Shown here: positions 1 to 8,315 of the stretch, piece by piece
Numbering within the stretch: position 1 is the stretch's first letter
Layout of the letters: each line of letters begins with the position of its first letter
Assembly: GCA_024637095.1 (NCBI GenBank)
Contig: JAGXFV010000049.1
Coordinates: 109,631 to 173,630, forward strand
Reading direction: 5' to 3'
Length of the DNA: 64,000 nt
Source of the DNA: Actinomycetes bacterium
Lineage (GTDB): Bacteria > Actinomycetota > Thermoleophilia > RBG-16-64-13
The notes under the pieces: model-generated
Database searches by the model: none
What the model was told of the DNA's origin: nothing
What the model saw: only the letters and a program-made list of their open reading frames with translations
Translations under genes and position numbers: made by a program

Positions 1-1011
1 TTCTCCGACGGAAAGGACGAAGTGCCGAGCTTCGCCCCCATCGCCAAACAGATGCGCAAGAGCGTTGTGCGCGTCGAGGTGCTGGGCAGCGTCTCGGGAT
101 CGACCATCCCAATGGTCCCTGACGGGCAGGCGCCGGAAGACGAGTTCCATGATCCCAACAACCCCGACGGACAGCTGCCCGAGGACCATCCCACTGTGCC
201 TTCCGAGGGCTCGGGGGTCATCATCCGGTCGGACGGCTACATCCTGACAAACAACCACGTGGTTGACGGCGGTCAGAGCATCACCGTCTTCCTGTCCGAG
301 GGAGAGAGCTACGACGCTCAGATCGTCGGCGCCGATGCCCGCGACGACCTGGCTCTGATCAAGGTGGAGCCGGAGGGCGACCTCTCCGTGGCTCCCCTGG
401 GCGACTCAGACGCCATGGAGATCGGCGACTGGGTGATGGCCATGGGCAACCCGCTGGGCTTTCAGTACTCTGCTACGGTGGGAGTGGTGAGCGGCAAGGG
501 GCGCGCACTGCCGGCCAGCACATTCCGCGACTTCATTCAGACCGACGCCGCCATCTACCCGGGCAACAGCGGTGGTCCCCTGTTCAACCTGGCCGGTGAA
601 GTGATCGGCATCAACACCGCCGTCATCCCCGATACGAATCTGGGCTTCGCCGTGCCGATCAATTCCGCCAAGGAGATCTTGCCTGACCTGCTGGAGGTGG
701 GCAGCGTGACCCGCGGCTACCTGGGCGTGACCATAATGGACGTGGTCGACAATCCGGAAGCTCCGGTGGACGTGACTCAGGGTGCGTACGTTCAGGCGGT
801 GCACGAAGGCGCCCCCGCAGCCGGGGGCGACATCCAGGAGGGTGACGTCATCGTCGAGTTCGACGGCGAAGAGGTGGTGGATTCGACTCAGCTCACGAAC
901 CTGGTGACTCGGACCGAACCGGATTCCACGGTGGTGATGGTGGTCGTCCGCGACGGCGCGCGCAAGAATCTCGAGATCACAATCGGGAAGCTTCCCGGTA
1001 CTCTCGAGTAG
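1..1011 (+). CDS. htrA: HtrA/DegP-type serine protease with PDZ domain (5' end outside window)
   Basis: Trypsin-fold protease of the HtrA family, which degrades or senses damaged proteins outside the cytoplasm. Numbered from the GTG at base 22, the catalytic triad is visible: His79 in TNNHVV, Asp109 in ARDDLALIKV and Ser183 in GNSGGPLF. A single PDZ domain follows at about residues 235-325 (GYLGVTIMDV onward). A Pro/Asp-rich insert lies before the protease core at residues 30-60. The frame is open back to base 1 and no signal or membrane segment is visible, so the gene almost certainly starts upstream and the base-22 GTG is internal. It is followed after 16 bases by a membrane-protein gene on the same strand. 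Confidence 0.93.
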   Translation, partial: FSDGKDEVPSFAPIAKQMRKSVVRVEVLGSVSGSTIPMVPDGQAPEDEFHDPNNPDGQLPEDHPTVPSEGSGVIIRSDGYILTNNHVVDGGQSITVFLSEGESYDAQIVGADARDDLALIKVEPEGDLSVAPLGDSDAMEIGDWVMAMGNPLGFQYSATVGVVSGKGRALPASTFRDFIQTDAAIYPGNSGGPLFNLAGEVIGINTAVIPDTNLGFAVPINSAKEILPDLLEVGSVTRGYLGVTIMDVVDNPEAPVDVTQGAYVQAVHEGAPAAGGDIQEGDVIVEFDGEEVVDSTQLTNLVTRTEPDSTVVMVVVRDGARKNLEITIGKLPGTLE

Positions 1012-1027
1012 TCCCCTGGGAGAGACC

Positions 1028-2017
1028 ATGAAGCCGCCGGAGGCACGACCCCCGGCTTCCTCCGGGGATGCCGCGCTCGGGGGGGGCGAATCGCTCTCCT
1101 GGGCCGGCATATACCTTCGCGGGCTTTTCATGGGCTCGGCGGACGCAGTGCCCGGCGTATCCGGGGGAACTATCGCTTTGATCACCGGGATCTACGGGCG
1201 GCTCATCGGCGCGATCACGGGGGTCGGCCCCTGGTTGGTGCGCGATTTGCCCAAGCTGAGAGACACTGGAGCCCGGCGCGATTACTGGCGAAGCCTGCAA
1301 AGGGTGGATCTGGCCTTTCTGGCGGTCCTGGGCACGGGTATCGTCACCGCCGTCATCACCGTGGCCAGGTTGCTTAATGCAGCTCTCGAAGACTATCCCG
1401 CTCCGACCTACGCCTTCTTCTTCGGACTCATCGCCGCCTCGGCTTACGTCCTCTACCACGAGGTCTCCCTGTCGACGGGCGGGCGGATCGCGGCGGGTGT
1501 TGCCGGCCTCTCTTTTGGCTTCGTCCTAACCGGGATCACCGCCGAGGCGGGGCTGCCTCACAATCCCTTGATCATCTTCGGCGCGGGCATCCTGGCCCTG
1601 AGCGCCATGATCTTGCCGGGGATCTCCGGAGCCTTCATTCTTCTCATCCTCGGTCAGTACCCGTATCTGACGGGCAAGCTCGAGGAGTTGACGGACGGCC
1701 TCGCGGGGTTGGTTTCCGGAGGCGGCGGTCCGGTGCTGCGGCCTGCGCTGGTGGTGGCGGCATTTCTCAGCGGAGGGGTCGTGGGACTGCTATCCATGTC
1801 CCGTTTCGTCAAATGGGCCCTGGAGCACTACCGGCAGGCCACGCTCACCTTCCTGGTCAGTCTCATGCTGGGTGCACTCCGGTTGCCGGCGCAAAAGGTG
1901 ATCGACGGGACAGAGGCGTGGAGCGCGGGCGTGATTGGGGTTACGTTGGCCGCGGCTCTGGTGGGCGCCGGTCTGGTGCTGGTCGTCGAGCGCCTGGCCG
2001 GAGGAATCGAGGTCTAG
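1028..2017 (+). CDS. DUF368 family membrane protein (PopT-type undecaprenyl-phosphate translocase)
   Basis: Polytopic membrane protein of 329 residues. It carries the DUF368 hallmark near the N-terminus (GSADAVPGVSGGTIALI) and a second, similar inverted-repeat motif (SAMILPGISGAFILLI) midway. DUF368 proteins have been shown to return undecaprenyl phosphate to the inner leaflet of the membrane, so it can be reused for wall synthesis. The ATG is preceded by GGGAGAG. It sits 16 bases behind htrA and may share its transcript. UppP, another lipid-carrier recycling enzyme, is encoded near the far end of the window. The family assignment is strong; the exact substrate is inferred from the family. 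Confidence 0.88.
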   Translation: MKPPEARPPASSGDAALGGGESLSWAGIYLRGLFMGSADAVPGVSGGTIALITGIYGRLIGAITGVGPWLVRDLPKLRDTGARRDYWRSLQRVDLAFLAVLGTGIVTAVITVARLLNAALEDYPAPTYAFFFGLIAASAYVLYHEVSLSTGGRIAAGVAGLSFGFVLTGITAEAGLPHNPLIIFGAGILALSAMILPGISGAFILLILGQYPYLTGKLEELTDGLAGLVSGGGGPVLRPALVVAAFLSGGVVGLLSMSRFVKWALEHYRQATLTFLVSLMLGALRLPAQKVIDGTEAWSAGVIGVTLAAALVGAGLVLVVERLAGGIEV

Positions 2018-2037
2018 GCTCTGCGCTGGGCCGGTGC

Positions 2038-2053
2038 AGTGGGGAATCCCACT
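2038..2053. terminator. Short hairpin between convergent genes
   Basis: A perfect 6-bp stem (AGTGGG/CCCACT) with a GAAT loop lies between the DUF368 gene and the convergent ABC ATPase gene, touching the latter's stop codon. There is no clear T-run, so its role as a terminator is tentative. Confidence 0.3.
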
Positions 2054-2789
2054 ACAGCACCATGCCCAGGAACTTCTGGGTGCGCTCCTCGCTCGGGTTC
2101 TCGATCATCACCCGGGGGTCGCCCTCCTCGACGATCACGCCCTCGTCCATGAACATCAGACGCGACCCCACCTCGCGGGCAAAGCCCATTTCGTGGGTGA
2201 CCACGACCATGGTCATTCCCTCTCGGGCCAGGTCTTTCATCACGTTGAGCACGTCGGCGACCAGTTCGGGATCGAGGGCCGACGTGACTTCGTCGAAGAG
2301 CATCATGTCGGGCTGCATGGCCAAGGCACGGGCGATGGCCACCCTCTGCTGCTGCCCGCCGGAAAGGGTGCCCGGGTATTCGTCGGCCTTCTCGGAGAGC
2401 CCCACTTTGGCCAGCAGGTCCTGGCCGATCTGCTCGGCTACACTCTGGGACTTACCCTGCACCTTCATGGGCGAGAGCGTCAGATTCTCGAGTGCGGTTT
2501 TGTGGGGGAAGAGGTTGAACTGCTGAAAGACCATTCCCACCTTCTGCCGGATCTGGTTGATGTTGGTCTTCGAACCGGTGATGTCGATGCCTTCGATGAA
2601 GATCCTGCCGAGGTGAATGGGCTCGAGGCCGTTGATGCAGCGCAGCATGGTGGACTTGCCGGATCCCGAGGGCCCGATTACGACCACCACCTCGCTGCGC
2701 CGGACCTCGAGGTCGATGCCGCGCAGCACCTCGAGATCGCCGAAGCGTTTGTGCACACCCTCGAGCTTTATCAGAGGCTGATCCATCAT
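2052..2789 (-). CDS. Amino-acid ABC transporter ATP-binding protein
   Basis: ATPase of a polar-amino-acid importer (GlnQ/HisP class), 245 residues, the family's usual length. It has Walker [10 protein letters not shown], signature [15 protein letters not shown], Walker [15 protein letters not shown] and H-loop [10 protein letters not shown], all intact. It is the last gene of a three-gene minus-strand cassette (binding protein, permease, ATPase) and starts 5 bases after the permease stop, so translation is probably coupled. The substrate is not deducible beyond a polar or charged amino acid. Confidence 0.95.
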   Translation of the reverse strand: MMDQPLIKLEGVHKRFGDLEVLRGIDLEVRRSEVVVVIGPSGSGKSTMLRCINGLEPIHLGRIFIEGIDITGSKTNINQIRQKVGMVFQQFNLFPHKTALENLTLSPMKVQGKSQSVAEQIGQDLLAKVGLSEKADEYPGTLSGGQQQRVAIARALAMQPDMMLFDEVTSALDPELVADVLNVMKDLAREGMTMVVVTHEMGFAREVGSRLMFMDEGVIVEEGDPRVMIENPSEERTQKFLGMVL

Positions 2790-2794
2790 CCCTC

Positions 2795-3523
2795 CTACAT
2801 ACCCACAGGACGCGCACCTTTGCCGTAGCGCCGCTCCAGTCGGGCGGCAACACGGATCAGCGGCAGGGTAAAGGCGACGTAGAGAATGGCTGCCGCCGTC
2901 AACGGTGTCGGGTTCGCCTTCAGACCCATGATTTCCCGAGAACGGAAGAGCAGTTCCGGCGTCGTGATGACGGAGGCCAAGGCGGTGTCCTTGATCATGG
3001 CGATCAACTCGTTGGTCAGGGGCGGAACCACTATGCGCATGGTCTGCGGGAGAACCACATGGAGCATGGCCTTGTAGTTGTTCATGCCCAGGGAGCGGGC
3101 GGCCTCCATCTGTCCGTGGGGGACGGAGCTGATGCCCGCCCGGAAGATCTCCGCCGAATAGGCGGAGTAGGTGATGGTGATGCCCAGGATGGCCGCCGGG
3201 ATGGGATCGAGGATGAGAAAACGCAGTCCGGTGGTCGAGCCGAAGAGCCCGAGTCCGTAGTAGATGTAGGTCAGCAGCAGGAGCAGCGGCAGCGCGCGGA
3301 AGAAGTCGACGTAAGCTCCCACGAGCCAGCGGAGGGGCCGCAGGGGAACGAGCCGCGTCAGAGCCAGGGTCAGGCCCCCGATGAATGAGAAGAGCAGGCT
3401 CAGGAACAGGATTTCGAAGACGACGAGCAGCGCGGGCAGCAGCTGGGGAATGGTGTCCCGAAGGATCTCGATATTGAAGAAGTACCGTTCGAGGTCGGCA
3501 AAGGCCTGGCCTATTGCGTCCAC
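2795..3523 (-). CDS. Amino-acid ABC transporter permease
   Basis: Inner-membrane permease of the HisM/GlnP family, 242 residues. Several hydrophobic segments are visible. The EAA loop that docks on the ATPase is clear ([15 protein letters not shown] then [14 protein letters not shown]). Only one permease is encoded, so a homodimer is expected. It lies between the binding-protein gene upstream and the ATPase downstream, and is separated from the former by a long hairpin that could lower its expression relative to the binding protein. Confidence 0.95.
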   Translation of the reverse strand: MDAIGQAFADLERYFFNIEILRDTIPQLLPALLVVFEILFLSLLFSFIGGLTLALTRLVPLRPLRWLVGAYVDFFRALPLLLLLTYIYYGLGLFGSTTGLRFLILDPIPAAILGITITYSAYSAEIFRAGISSVPHGQMEAARSLGMNNYKAMLHVVLPQTMRIVVPPLTNELIAMIKDTALASVITTPELLFRSREIMGLKANPTPLTAAAILYVAFTLPLIRVAARLERRYGKGARPVGM

Positions 3524-3542
3524 TCTGCTGCTCCCCCTGACC

Positions 3543-3600
3543 TCAATTCGCGAGAAAGGGACGGGGGCCGTCTAGACCCCCGTCCCTTCTCGCGAATTGA
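3543..3600 (-). terminator. Long near-perfect hairpin between binding-protein and permease genes
   Basis: The two arms (TCAATTCGCGAGAAAGGGAC... and its complement ending GCGAATTGA) pair over about 24 bp, with one bulged base and a short loop around TCTAGA. It lies in the 91-base gap inside the ABC operon, after the binding-protein stop. There is no T-run, so it is more likely an mRNA-stabilising or partial-termination element than a full terminator. Such structures are known to give excess binding protein over membrane components. Confidence 0.7.
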
Positions 3601-3614
3601 ATCGGATCGCTTGT

Positions 3615-4601
3615 CTACTGCTGTTCCGCGGGCAGTTCGCCGAACCACTTCTGGAAGATGCGATCGTACAAACCTTCGTCTTTGAGTTCCTGCAGCGCCT
3701 GGTTAATGGCATCCCGTAGTTGCTCGTTTTCCTGCTTGAGTCCGTAGCCGTACACATCGCCGGTCTCGATCGTGCCGGTGTTCTCGACATTGGGGTTGTC
3801 GCGGATAATGTAGGCGTTGACGGGCGCGTCGTTGACGACGGCATCCAGGCGGCCGGTCTCCAGATCCTGGAAGGCATTCAGGATGGTTTCGTACTTGCGG
3901 ATTTCTCCCACGTCCTCGATCTCCTCGACCGCGAACTGGCCGGTGGTGTCGATCTGCACGCCCACAGTCTTATCGGCGAGGTCCTCGGCGGTTTCGATGG
4001 GACTGTCCACCGGGGCAGAGATGGCGATGTCCGCGGAGATGTAGGGATCGGAGAACGAGATCTGTTCTTCGCGCTCCTCCGTAATGGTCATGGCGGACGC
4101 GATTATGTCGTAGCGGTCGCTCACCAGTGCGGGAATGATGCCATCCCAGGCGGTGGGCACGATTTCGAACTCGAGGCCCATCTTCTTGGCAATCGCAGTC
4201 ATCAGGTCCACGTCGAAGCCGACGTAGTCGCCCTGATCATCGGCGAACTCGAAGGGCGGGAAGGCGGTGTCGGAGCCACCCTGCAGCATGCCGTCATCGA
4301 TGGTCGGGGGAGTCTCGATGTTCTCGGACTTCTGCACCGCTTCGATGTCAGCGGACAATTCCTCGTCTACGGGAACCACGGTCGCCTCTCCAGCGGCGGT
4401 ATCCTCGGTGGCCGTGTCCTCGGTCATGCTGTCTTCGGTCGCGGTGTCCTCGGTCATGCTGTCTTCGGTCGCGGTGTCCTCGGTCATGCTGTCTTCGGTC
4501 GCGGTGTCCTCAGTGTCGTCGTCGCCACAGCCGATCAGGGCCGGGACCAGGGCGAGCGCGAGCACTAGGAGAACTGCAAGCCACAGGTGGTTTCTCTTCA
4601 A
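3615..4601 (-). CDS. Amino-acid ABC transporter substrate-binding lipoprotein
   Basis: Family 3 extracellular solute-binding protein (about 328 residues). I choose the TTG at 4601, not the ORF-track start, because GGGAGG lies just upstream and the protein then begins with a lipoprotein signal (KRNHLWLAVLL...) ending in the lipobox LIGC. After the lipidated Cys comes an acidic, low-complexity linker built from three TEDTATEDSM-type repeats. The two-lobed binding domain follows (FPPFEFADDQGDYVGFDVDL; GVQIDTTGQFAVEE; DAVVNDAPVNAY). It is the first gene of the importer cassette. The linker probably lets the binding domain reach away from the membrane. Confidence 0.93.
   Translation of the reverse strand: MKRNHLWLAVLLVLALALVPALIGCGDDDTEDTATEDSMTEDTATEDSMTEDTATEDSMTEDTATEDTAAGEATVVPVDEELSADIEAVQKSENIETPPTIDDGMLQGGSDTAFPPFEFADDQGDYVGFDVDLMTAIAKKMGLEFEIVPTAWDGIIPALVSDRYDIIASAMTITEEREEQISFSDPYISADIAISAPVDSPIETAEDLADKTVGVQIDTTGQFAVEEIEDVGEIRKYETILNAFQDLETGRLDAVVNDAPVNAYIIRDNPNVENTGTIETGDVYGYGLKQENEQLRDAINQALQELKDEGLYDRIFQKWFGELPAEQQ
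4411..4510. repeat. 30-bp in-frame tandem repeat in the lipoprotein linker
   Basis: Three consecutive 30-bp units (gcggtgtcctcggtcatgct...), the first differing at one base, plus a 10-base partial copy. They encode repeats of TEDTATEDSM in the binding-protein linker. Near-identity at DNA level points to recent expansion by slippage or unequal exchange. Confidence 0.9.
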
Positions 4602-4791
4602 AGCGGGCCTCCCTCGGATTCGAGTGGGTCTGTTGCATAAGCATACGACGGGCGGAATACCCTGCCGGTTAGCCGCCATTGATACCACACGGTTGTGAAG
4701 CTGTCCACGAAGCAGCCGGGGCCATGATCGAGGTCTGGTAGGGTTCTGTGGACGGATCGCGACCAATCTGGTGACTGACTCGAGGAGGAGC

Positions 4792-5820
4792 ATGGATCGT
4801 CCGCACGTGCCGGATTGGCTGTCCGCCCTGGTGGACGACCTCGCCGCGGAGGTCTGTGGGGTGGTCGCCCCTAACCTGGGACAGGCGGCGGCCAAGGGCC
4901 TGGCCGGCCGGGCGGAGGGCGGGGACACCACCTTCTCGATCGACGTCCTAGCCGAAGACTGCGTATCGGCCTTTCTCGAGGAGCGCGGGGAGCCGGTCGC
5001 TCTCTATTCGGAGGATCAGGGCCTGCTCGCCATCGGTGCGGCGAGGGCGGAATTCGTCCTCGTGGTCGACCCCATCGACGGCACCCGTCCCGCCGCCGCC
5101 GGGTTCGAAGCCGCCTGCGTCAGCGTGGCCGCCGCGGTTCTGACCGGCGATGACCTCGCGTCCGCATCCCCTCGGATGGGGGACGTGGTCTACGGAGTGG
5201 TGCAGGAGATCAAAGAGGGCGGGGTCTTTCGCGCAGGGCGCGGGCTTGGCGTTGAGGCCCTTGATTCGGAAGGCCGGGCCCGGCCGCTCGCCCCTTCGGT
5301 GAGCGAGGATCTGTCCCGGCTCTTCTGGGCACTCGGCTTCCGCGGCCGCCCTGCTCGGGAGTTGACCGCAGTCCTCGGGGATTTGATCGATCTATCTTCG
5401 GTAGATGGCGGAGTGTTCGACTTGGGGAGCGCAACGTACTGCATGACCCGCATCCTCACCGGGCAGCTCGATTGCTTCATCGATCCAGGGCCCCGAATGA
5501 TCGAAGTCGCCCCTTGGGTAGAGGAACGCTTTCGCCAGGTTGGGAAAGGAGCCGTATTGAACAACGCCCCCTACGACGTGGCGGCTTCCGCTCTGATTCT
5601 CGAAGAGGCGGGCTGCCCGGTCACGGATACCACGGGCCGGAGCCTGCACGAGCGTCCGTTGCTGGGCGCGGGCATGGAGTATCAGATGGCGGTGGTCGCC
5701 TCTGCCAACGACCCGCTGCACCGGCTGGTCCTGGAGGAACTCGATCGCGGTCTAAAGGCCTTCTCCTGCGGGGGGCCGTCCGGAGGAAGACCGGGGACCC
5801 GGGGGAGGGCGCGAACATGA
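4792..5820 (+). CDS. Inositol monophosphatase family protein
   Basis: Mg2+-dependent sugar-phosphate phosphatase fold, about 342 residues. The metal site is visible as SEDQG, then DPIDGT, and the C-terminal PYDVAASALILEEAGC motif, where Tyr replaces the usual Trp before the Asp. I prefer the ATG at 4792 because GAGGAGGAG precedes it; the track's GTG at 4771 has no such site. The stop overlaps the start of amrS (ATGA), so the two are probably translated together. The substrate could be inositol phosphate, fructose bisphosphate or another phosphate ester; the sequence does not decide. Confidence 0.85.
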   Translation: MDRPHVPDWLSALVDDLAAEVCGVVAPNLGQAAAKGLAGRAEGGDTTFSIDVLAEDCVSAFLEERGEPVALYSEDQGLLAIGAARAEFVLVVDPIDGTRPAAAGFEAACVSVAAAVLTGDDLASASPRMGDVVYGVVQEIKEGGVFRAGRGLGVEALDSEGRARPLAPSVSEDLSRLFWALGFRGRPARELTAVLGDLIDLSSVDGGVFDLGSATYCMTRILTGQLDCFIDPGPRMIEVAPWVEERFRQVGKGAVLNNAPYDVAASALILEEAGCPVTDTTGRSLHERPLLGAGMEYQMAVVASANDPLHRLVLEELDRGLKAFSCGGPSGGRPGTRGRART

Positions 5821-6839
5821 TTGCCGAGTTCTGGGAGCCCGTCGCAGGCGGACGCACCAAGTGCACGCTCTGCCCGCATTTCTGTGTGATCGACGAGGGC
5901 CGCGAAGGTTTGTGCAAGGTTCGCGGCACCCGCGGAGCCCGGCTCGAGAGCCTGGTCTACGGACGCGTGGCCACCGTGGTTTCGGACAGCATCGAGCGCA
6001 AGCCTTTCTTCCACTTTCATCCGGGCGCCTTCGTCCTTTCGCTGAGCACTCTCGGCTGCAACGTGCTCTGTTCGGGGTGTAACACTTGGCAGCTGTCGCA
6101 CGCCACCGCCGCCCGCGGGGAGGCGGAGAAGTTGTCCTTCATGGCGCCTGAAGAAGCAGTGGCCATGGCCGAGAAGCATAGGCTGCCCGGGATCGCCTTC
6201 GCATTCGGCGAGGCAGCCATCTGGGCCGAGTACGTCCATGATGTCTGCATCGCGGCGAAGGAAGCCGGCCTCTTCACCTGTTTCGTCACCGCGGGCTACA
6301 TGAACGTGAAGACGCTCGATTATCTAGCCCCGCACATCGACGCCCTCAAGTACGACCTCAAAGCCCCGGACGGCAGGGGTTGGGGGTGGCTCACCAAGGT
6401 CGAAGATCCTGAAATCACCCTCGACGTCGTGGCCCGCGCGAAGGAGGATCACGGCTGCCATGTGGAAGTGGTAAGCAACCTGGTTCCGGGCATGAACGAT
6501 GACGACGACAGCCTGAGGACGATGGCGAATCAGGTGCTCGAGCGCTTCGGAGCCAGAACCGCTTGGCATGTGACCCGCTTTTTGCCCGAGTTTGAACTCT
6601 CCTACGTGAGGTCAACTCCGGTGAAGACGCTGGAAAGGGCGGCCCAGATCGGACGCGAGGCCGGGTTGGAGTTTGTCTATGTGGGGAACGTCCCCGGCCA
6701 CCCCGGCCGGCATACCGTCTGCCCGAAGTGCGGGCGCACGGTGATCCGGCGCGGAGACCAGCGTGCCGAGGAAAACTGGCTCCGCGAGGGCCGCTGTCCC
6801 GACTGCGGCGAGGAGTTGGGGATCGTGGGTGGTGACTAG
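5817..6839 (+). CDS. amrS: AmmeMemoRadiSam system radical SAM enzyme
   Basis: Radical SAM protein of about 340 residues, starting at the ATG that overlaps the previous stop. An N-terminal Cys pair (CTLCPHFC) precedes the conserved HFHPGAFVLSLSTLGCN block with the cluster-binding CNVLCSGC (CX3CX2C). The C-terminus has a four-Cys zinc ribbon (CPKCG ... CPDCG), typical of AmrS. Partners AmrA (AMMECR1) and AmrB (Memo) are not in the window. The reaction catalysed by this family is not well established. Its overlap with an inositol-phosphatase gene suggests a shared transcript. Confidence 0.88.
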   Translation: MIAEFWEPVAGGRTKCTLCPHFCVIDEGREGLCKVRGTRGARLESLVYGRVATVVSDSIERKPFFHFHPGAFVLSLSTLGCNVLCSGCNTWQLSHATAARGEAEKLSFMAPEEAVAMAEKHRLPGIAFAFGEAAIWAEYVHDVCIAAKEAGLFTCFVTAGYMNVKTLDYLAPHIDALKYDLKAPDGRGWGWLTKVEDPEITLDVVARAKEDHGCHVEVVSNLVPGMNDDDDSLRTMANQVLERFGARTAWHVTRFLPEFELSYVRSTPVKTLERAAQIGREAGLEFVYVGNVPGHPGRHTVCPKCGRTVIRRGDQRAEENWLREGRCPDCGEELGIVGGD

Positions 6840-6891
6840 TCATGAGAGTGGGGGTCCGCGTCGCCTGTGCAGCCGCATTTTTGGGTGTGGT

Positions 6892-6920
6892 TTGCGGCGC
6901 GCGAGGGGAACCGATATAAG
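6892..6920 (+). promoter_or_regulatory. Candidate sigma-70 promoter for the anti-sigma-like gene
   Basis: TTGCGG, 17 bases, then TATAAG (five of six matches to the -10 consensus), about 65 bases before the TTG start at 6983. Prediction by eye only. Confidence 0.45.
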
Positions 6921-6982
6921 TGACAGGCCCCCATGCCACCGGGGAAGTCAGTGCGCATTGGAACTAAGGTTAGGAGAGCCAT

Positions 6983-7420
6983 TTGCAGGCCGCCCGGCGA
7001 GTCGTCCTCACACTTCCGGCCAAAGCCGAATATGTAGCTCTGTCGCGTCTGGCCACCTCCGGACTCGGCAGCGGGTCCGGCATGCCCGAGGACGTGGTGG
7101 ACGATCTCAAGGTCGCGGTCAGCGAGGCCTGCTCCTACTTCATCCAGGAGGCTCCGGCTGAGGACGAGACGGATAAGTCCGCCCTCCAACCCGACCGAGA
7201 CGCCGAGGAGCTTCGTATCGAGTACGAACTGGGGGACGAGGTGCTCCAGATATCGATCTCTGGGTGCAGCGATGTCCGCGCTGACGGGACCGTGGAAGTC
7301 GATCCGTTTTCGGAGTTCGGCCTGGGGATGACGATTGTCCGGGCGCTCGTCGACAAGCTCGAGCTTTCCGAAGCGCCCGAATCGCGCACGTTGCTCCGTT
7401 TGACCAAACGCTTGAAATGA
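6983..7420 (+). CDS. GHKL ATPase-fold protein of the RsbW/anti-sigma kinase type
   Basis: Protein of 145 residues with the small HATPase_c_2 layout of RsbW-like kinases: DDLKVAVSEAC helix near residues 38-50, a short beta meander, then GLGMTIVRALVDKL as the glycine-rich lid. The N-box normally reads EACTN, with Asn binding Mg-ATP; here it reads EACSY, so the Asn is missing. Kinase activity is therefore doubtful, and it may act by binding. The start is TTG with TAGGAGAG five bases upstream. Its stop overlaps the start of a LytTR response regulator (ATGA), which suggests a joint regulatory unit. Confidence 0.75.
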   Translation: MQAARRVVLTLPAKAEYVALSRLATSGLGSGSGMPEDVVDDLKVAVSEACSYFIQEAPAEDETDKSALQPDRDAEELRIEYELGDEVLQISISGCSDVRADGTVEVDPFSEFGLGMTIVRALVDKLELSEAPESRTLLRLTKRLK

Positions 7421-8157
7421 AAGACTTCTACAGGGCTCTCATCGTGGACGATGAGCCCCCGGCCCGGGCCGAACTGAGGTTCATGCTCGCGCGTCACAAC
7501 CGGATCAAGGTTGTGGGGGAGGCCGGGGGCGCTGAGGAGGCTCTTGCGCTTGCCGAGAGTCTCATGTACGACGTCGTCTTCCTCGACGTCAATCTCCCCG
7601 ACATGGACGGAATCGAGGTGGCCGGCCGACTGGCCAAGCTCGCCGAGCACCCGTACGTGGTGTTCATTACTGCATATTCCGAGTTTGCGGTTCGGGCTTT
7701 CGAAGTCAGCGCCTTCGACTATCTCGTGAAACCGGTGACGGAGCGCCGCATGGATCAGACTGTCAACCGGCTGCTCTCCACGCTCGACGCTACGCCTTCT
7801 GCGGTGGAGCAAACCCCGCGGCAACTCGATCGCCTCCCGGTCAGCCGGGGCGACAAGACGGTTCTGCTGGACATGCAGGAGATCTACTACTTCCAGGCGG
7901 AGGGGGATTACGCCCGCGTGTTCACGAACAAAGCGGGCTATCTGGTGAACTATTCGCTCAAAGCGTTGGACGAGCGCCTGGATTCCCGTTCGTTCTTCAG
8001 GTGTCATCGGAGTTACATCGTCAATCTGGAGCATGTCTCGGAGATCATCTCCCTCCCCTCCAACCTCTACGAGCTCAGGCTCGACGACGACCGACGGACG
8101 GTGCTGCCGCTGAGCCGCCGGCAGACCCGGGAGTTGCGCAAGCGCCTCGATTTCTGA
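7417..8157 (+). CDS. LytTR-family response regulator
   Basis: Protein of 246 residues. It has an N-terminal receiver domain (acidic pocket VDDEPPAR, phosphoacceptor Asp57 in FLDVNLPDMDG, Lys in YLVKPV) and a C-terminal LytTR DNA-binding domain (FQAEGDYARVFT ... SFFRCHRSYIVNLEHV ... LPLSRRQTRELRKRL). No classical histidine kinase is encoded beside it. The overlapping upstream gene has a kinase-like ATPase fold only, so the phosphodonor is unknown. LytTR regulators usually bind paired direct repeats upstream of targets. Confidence 0.92.
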   Translation: MKDFYRALIVDDEPPARAELRFMLARHNRIKVVGEAGGAEEALALAESLMYDVVFLDVNLPDMDGIEVAGRLAKLAEHPYVVFITAYSEFAVRAFEVSAFDYLVKPVTERRMDQTVNRLLSTLDATPSAVEQTPRQLDRLPVSRGDKTVLLDMQEIYYFQAEGDYARVFTNKAGYLVNYSLKALDERLDSRSFFRCHRSYIVNLEHVSEIISLPSNLYELRLDDDRRTVLPLSRRQTRELRKRLDF

Positions 8158-8215
8158 GGCCGTGCGCCGGTCGTCGCGTCCTCTAGCTGGAGTCCGCCCA
8201 ACTTGCGGTAGAGAA

Positions 8216-8241
8216 AGGGCCCTCCGTTTCCGGAGGGCCCT
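8216..8241. terminator. GC-rich hairpin between convergent genes
   Basis: A perfect 11-bp stem (AGGGCCCTCCG) with a 4-base loop lies between the LytTR regulator and the convergent symporter gene. On the minus strand it has a GAAA tetraloop and is followed by TTCTCT. It probably acts in both directions. Confidence 0.65.
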
Positions 8242-8315
8242 CCTCGATTCGCCCCGTCAGGACGAGGTTCCGGTGCCCCGCCGAACTGTGTGCTTCGGCG
8301 CTTGGGCGGAACTCT

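Noticed and set aside
4411-4510. Possible CRISPR-like repeats
   Set aside because: The units are directly adjacent without spacers and encode an in-frame peptide repeat of a lipoprotein.
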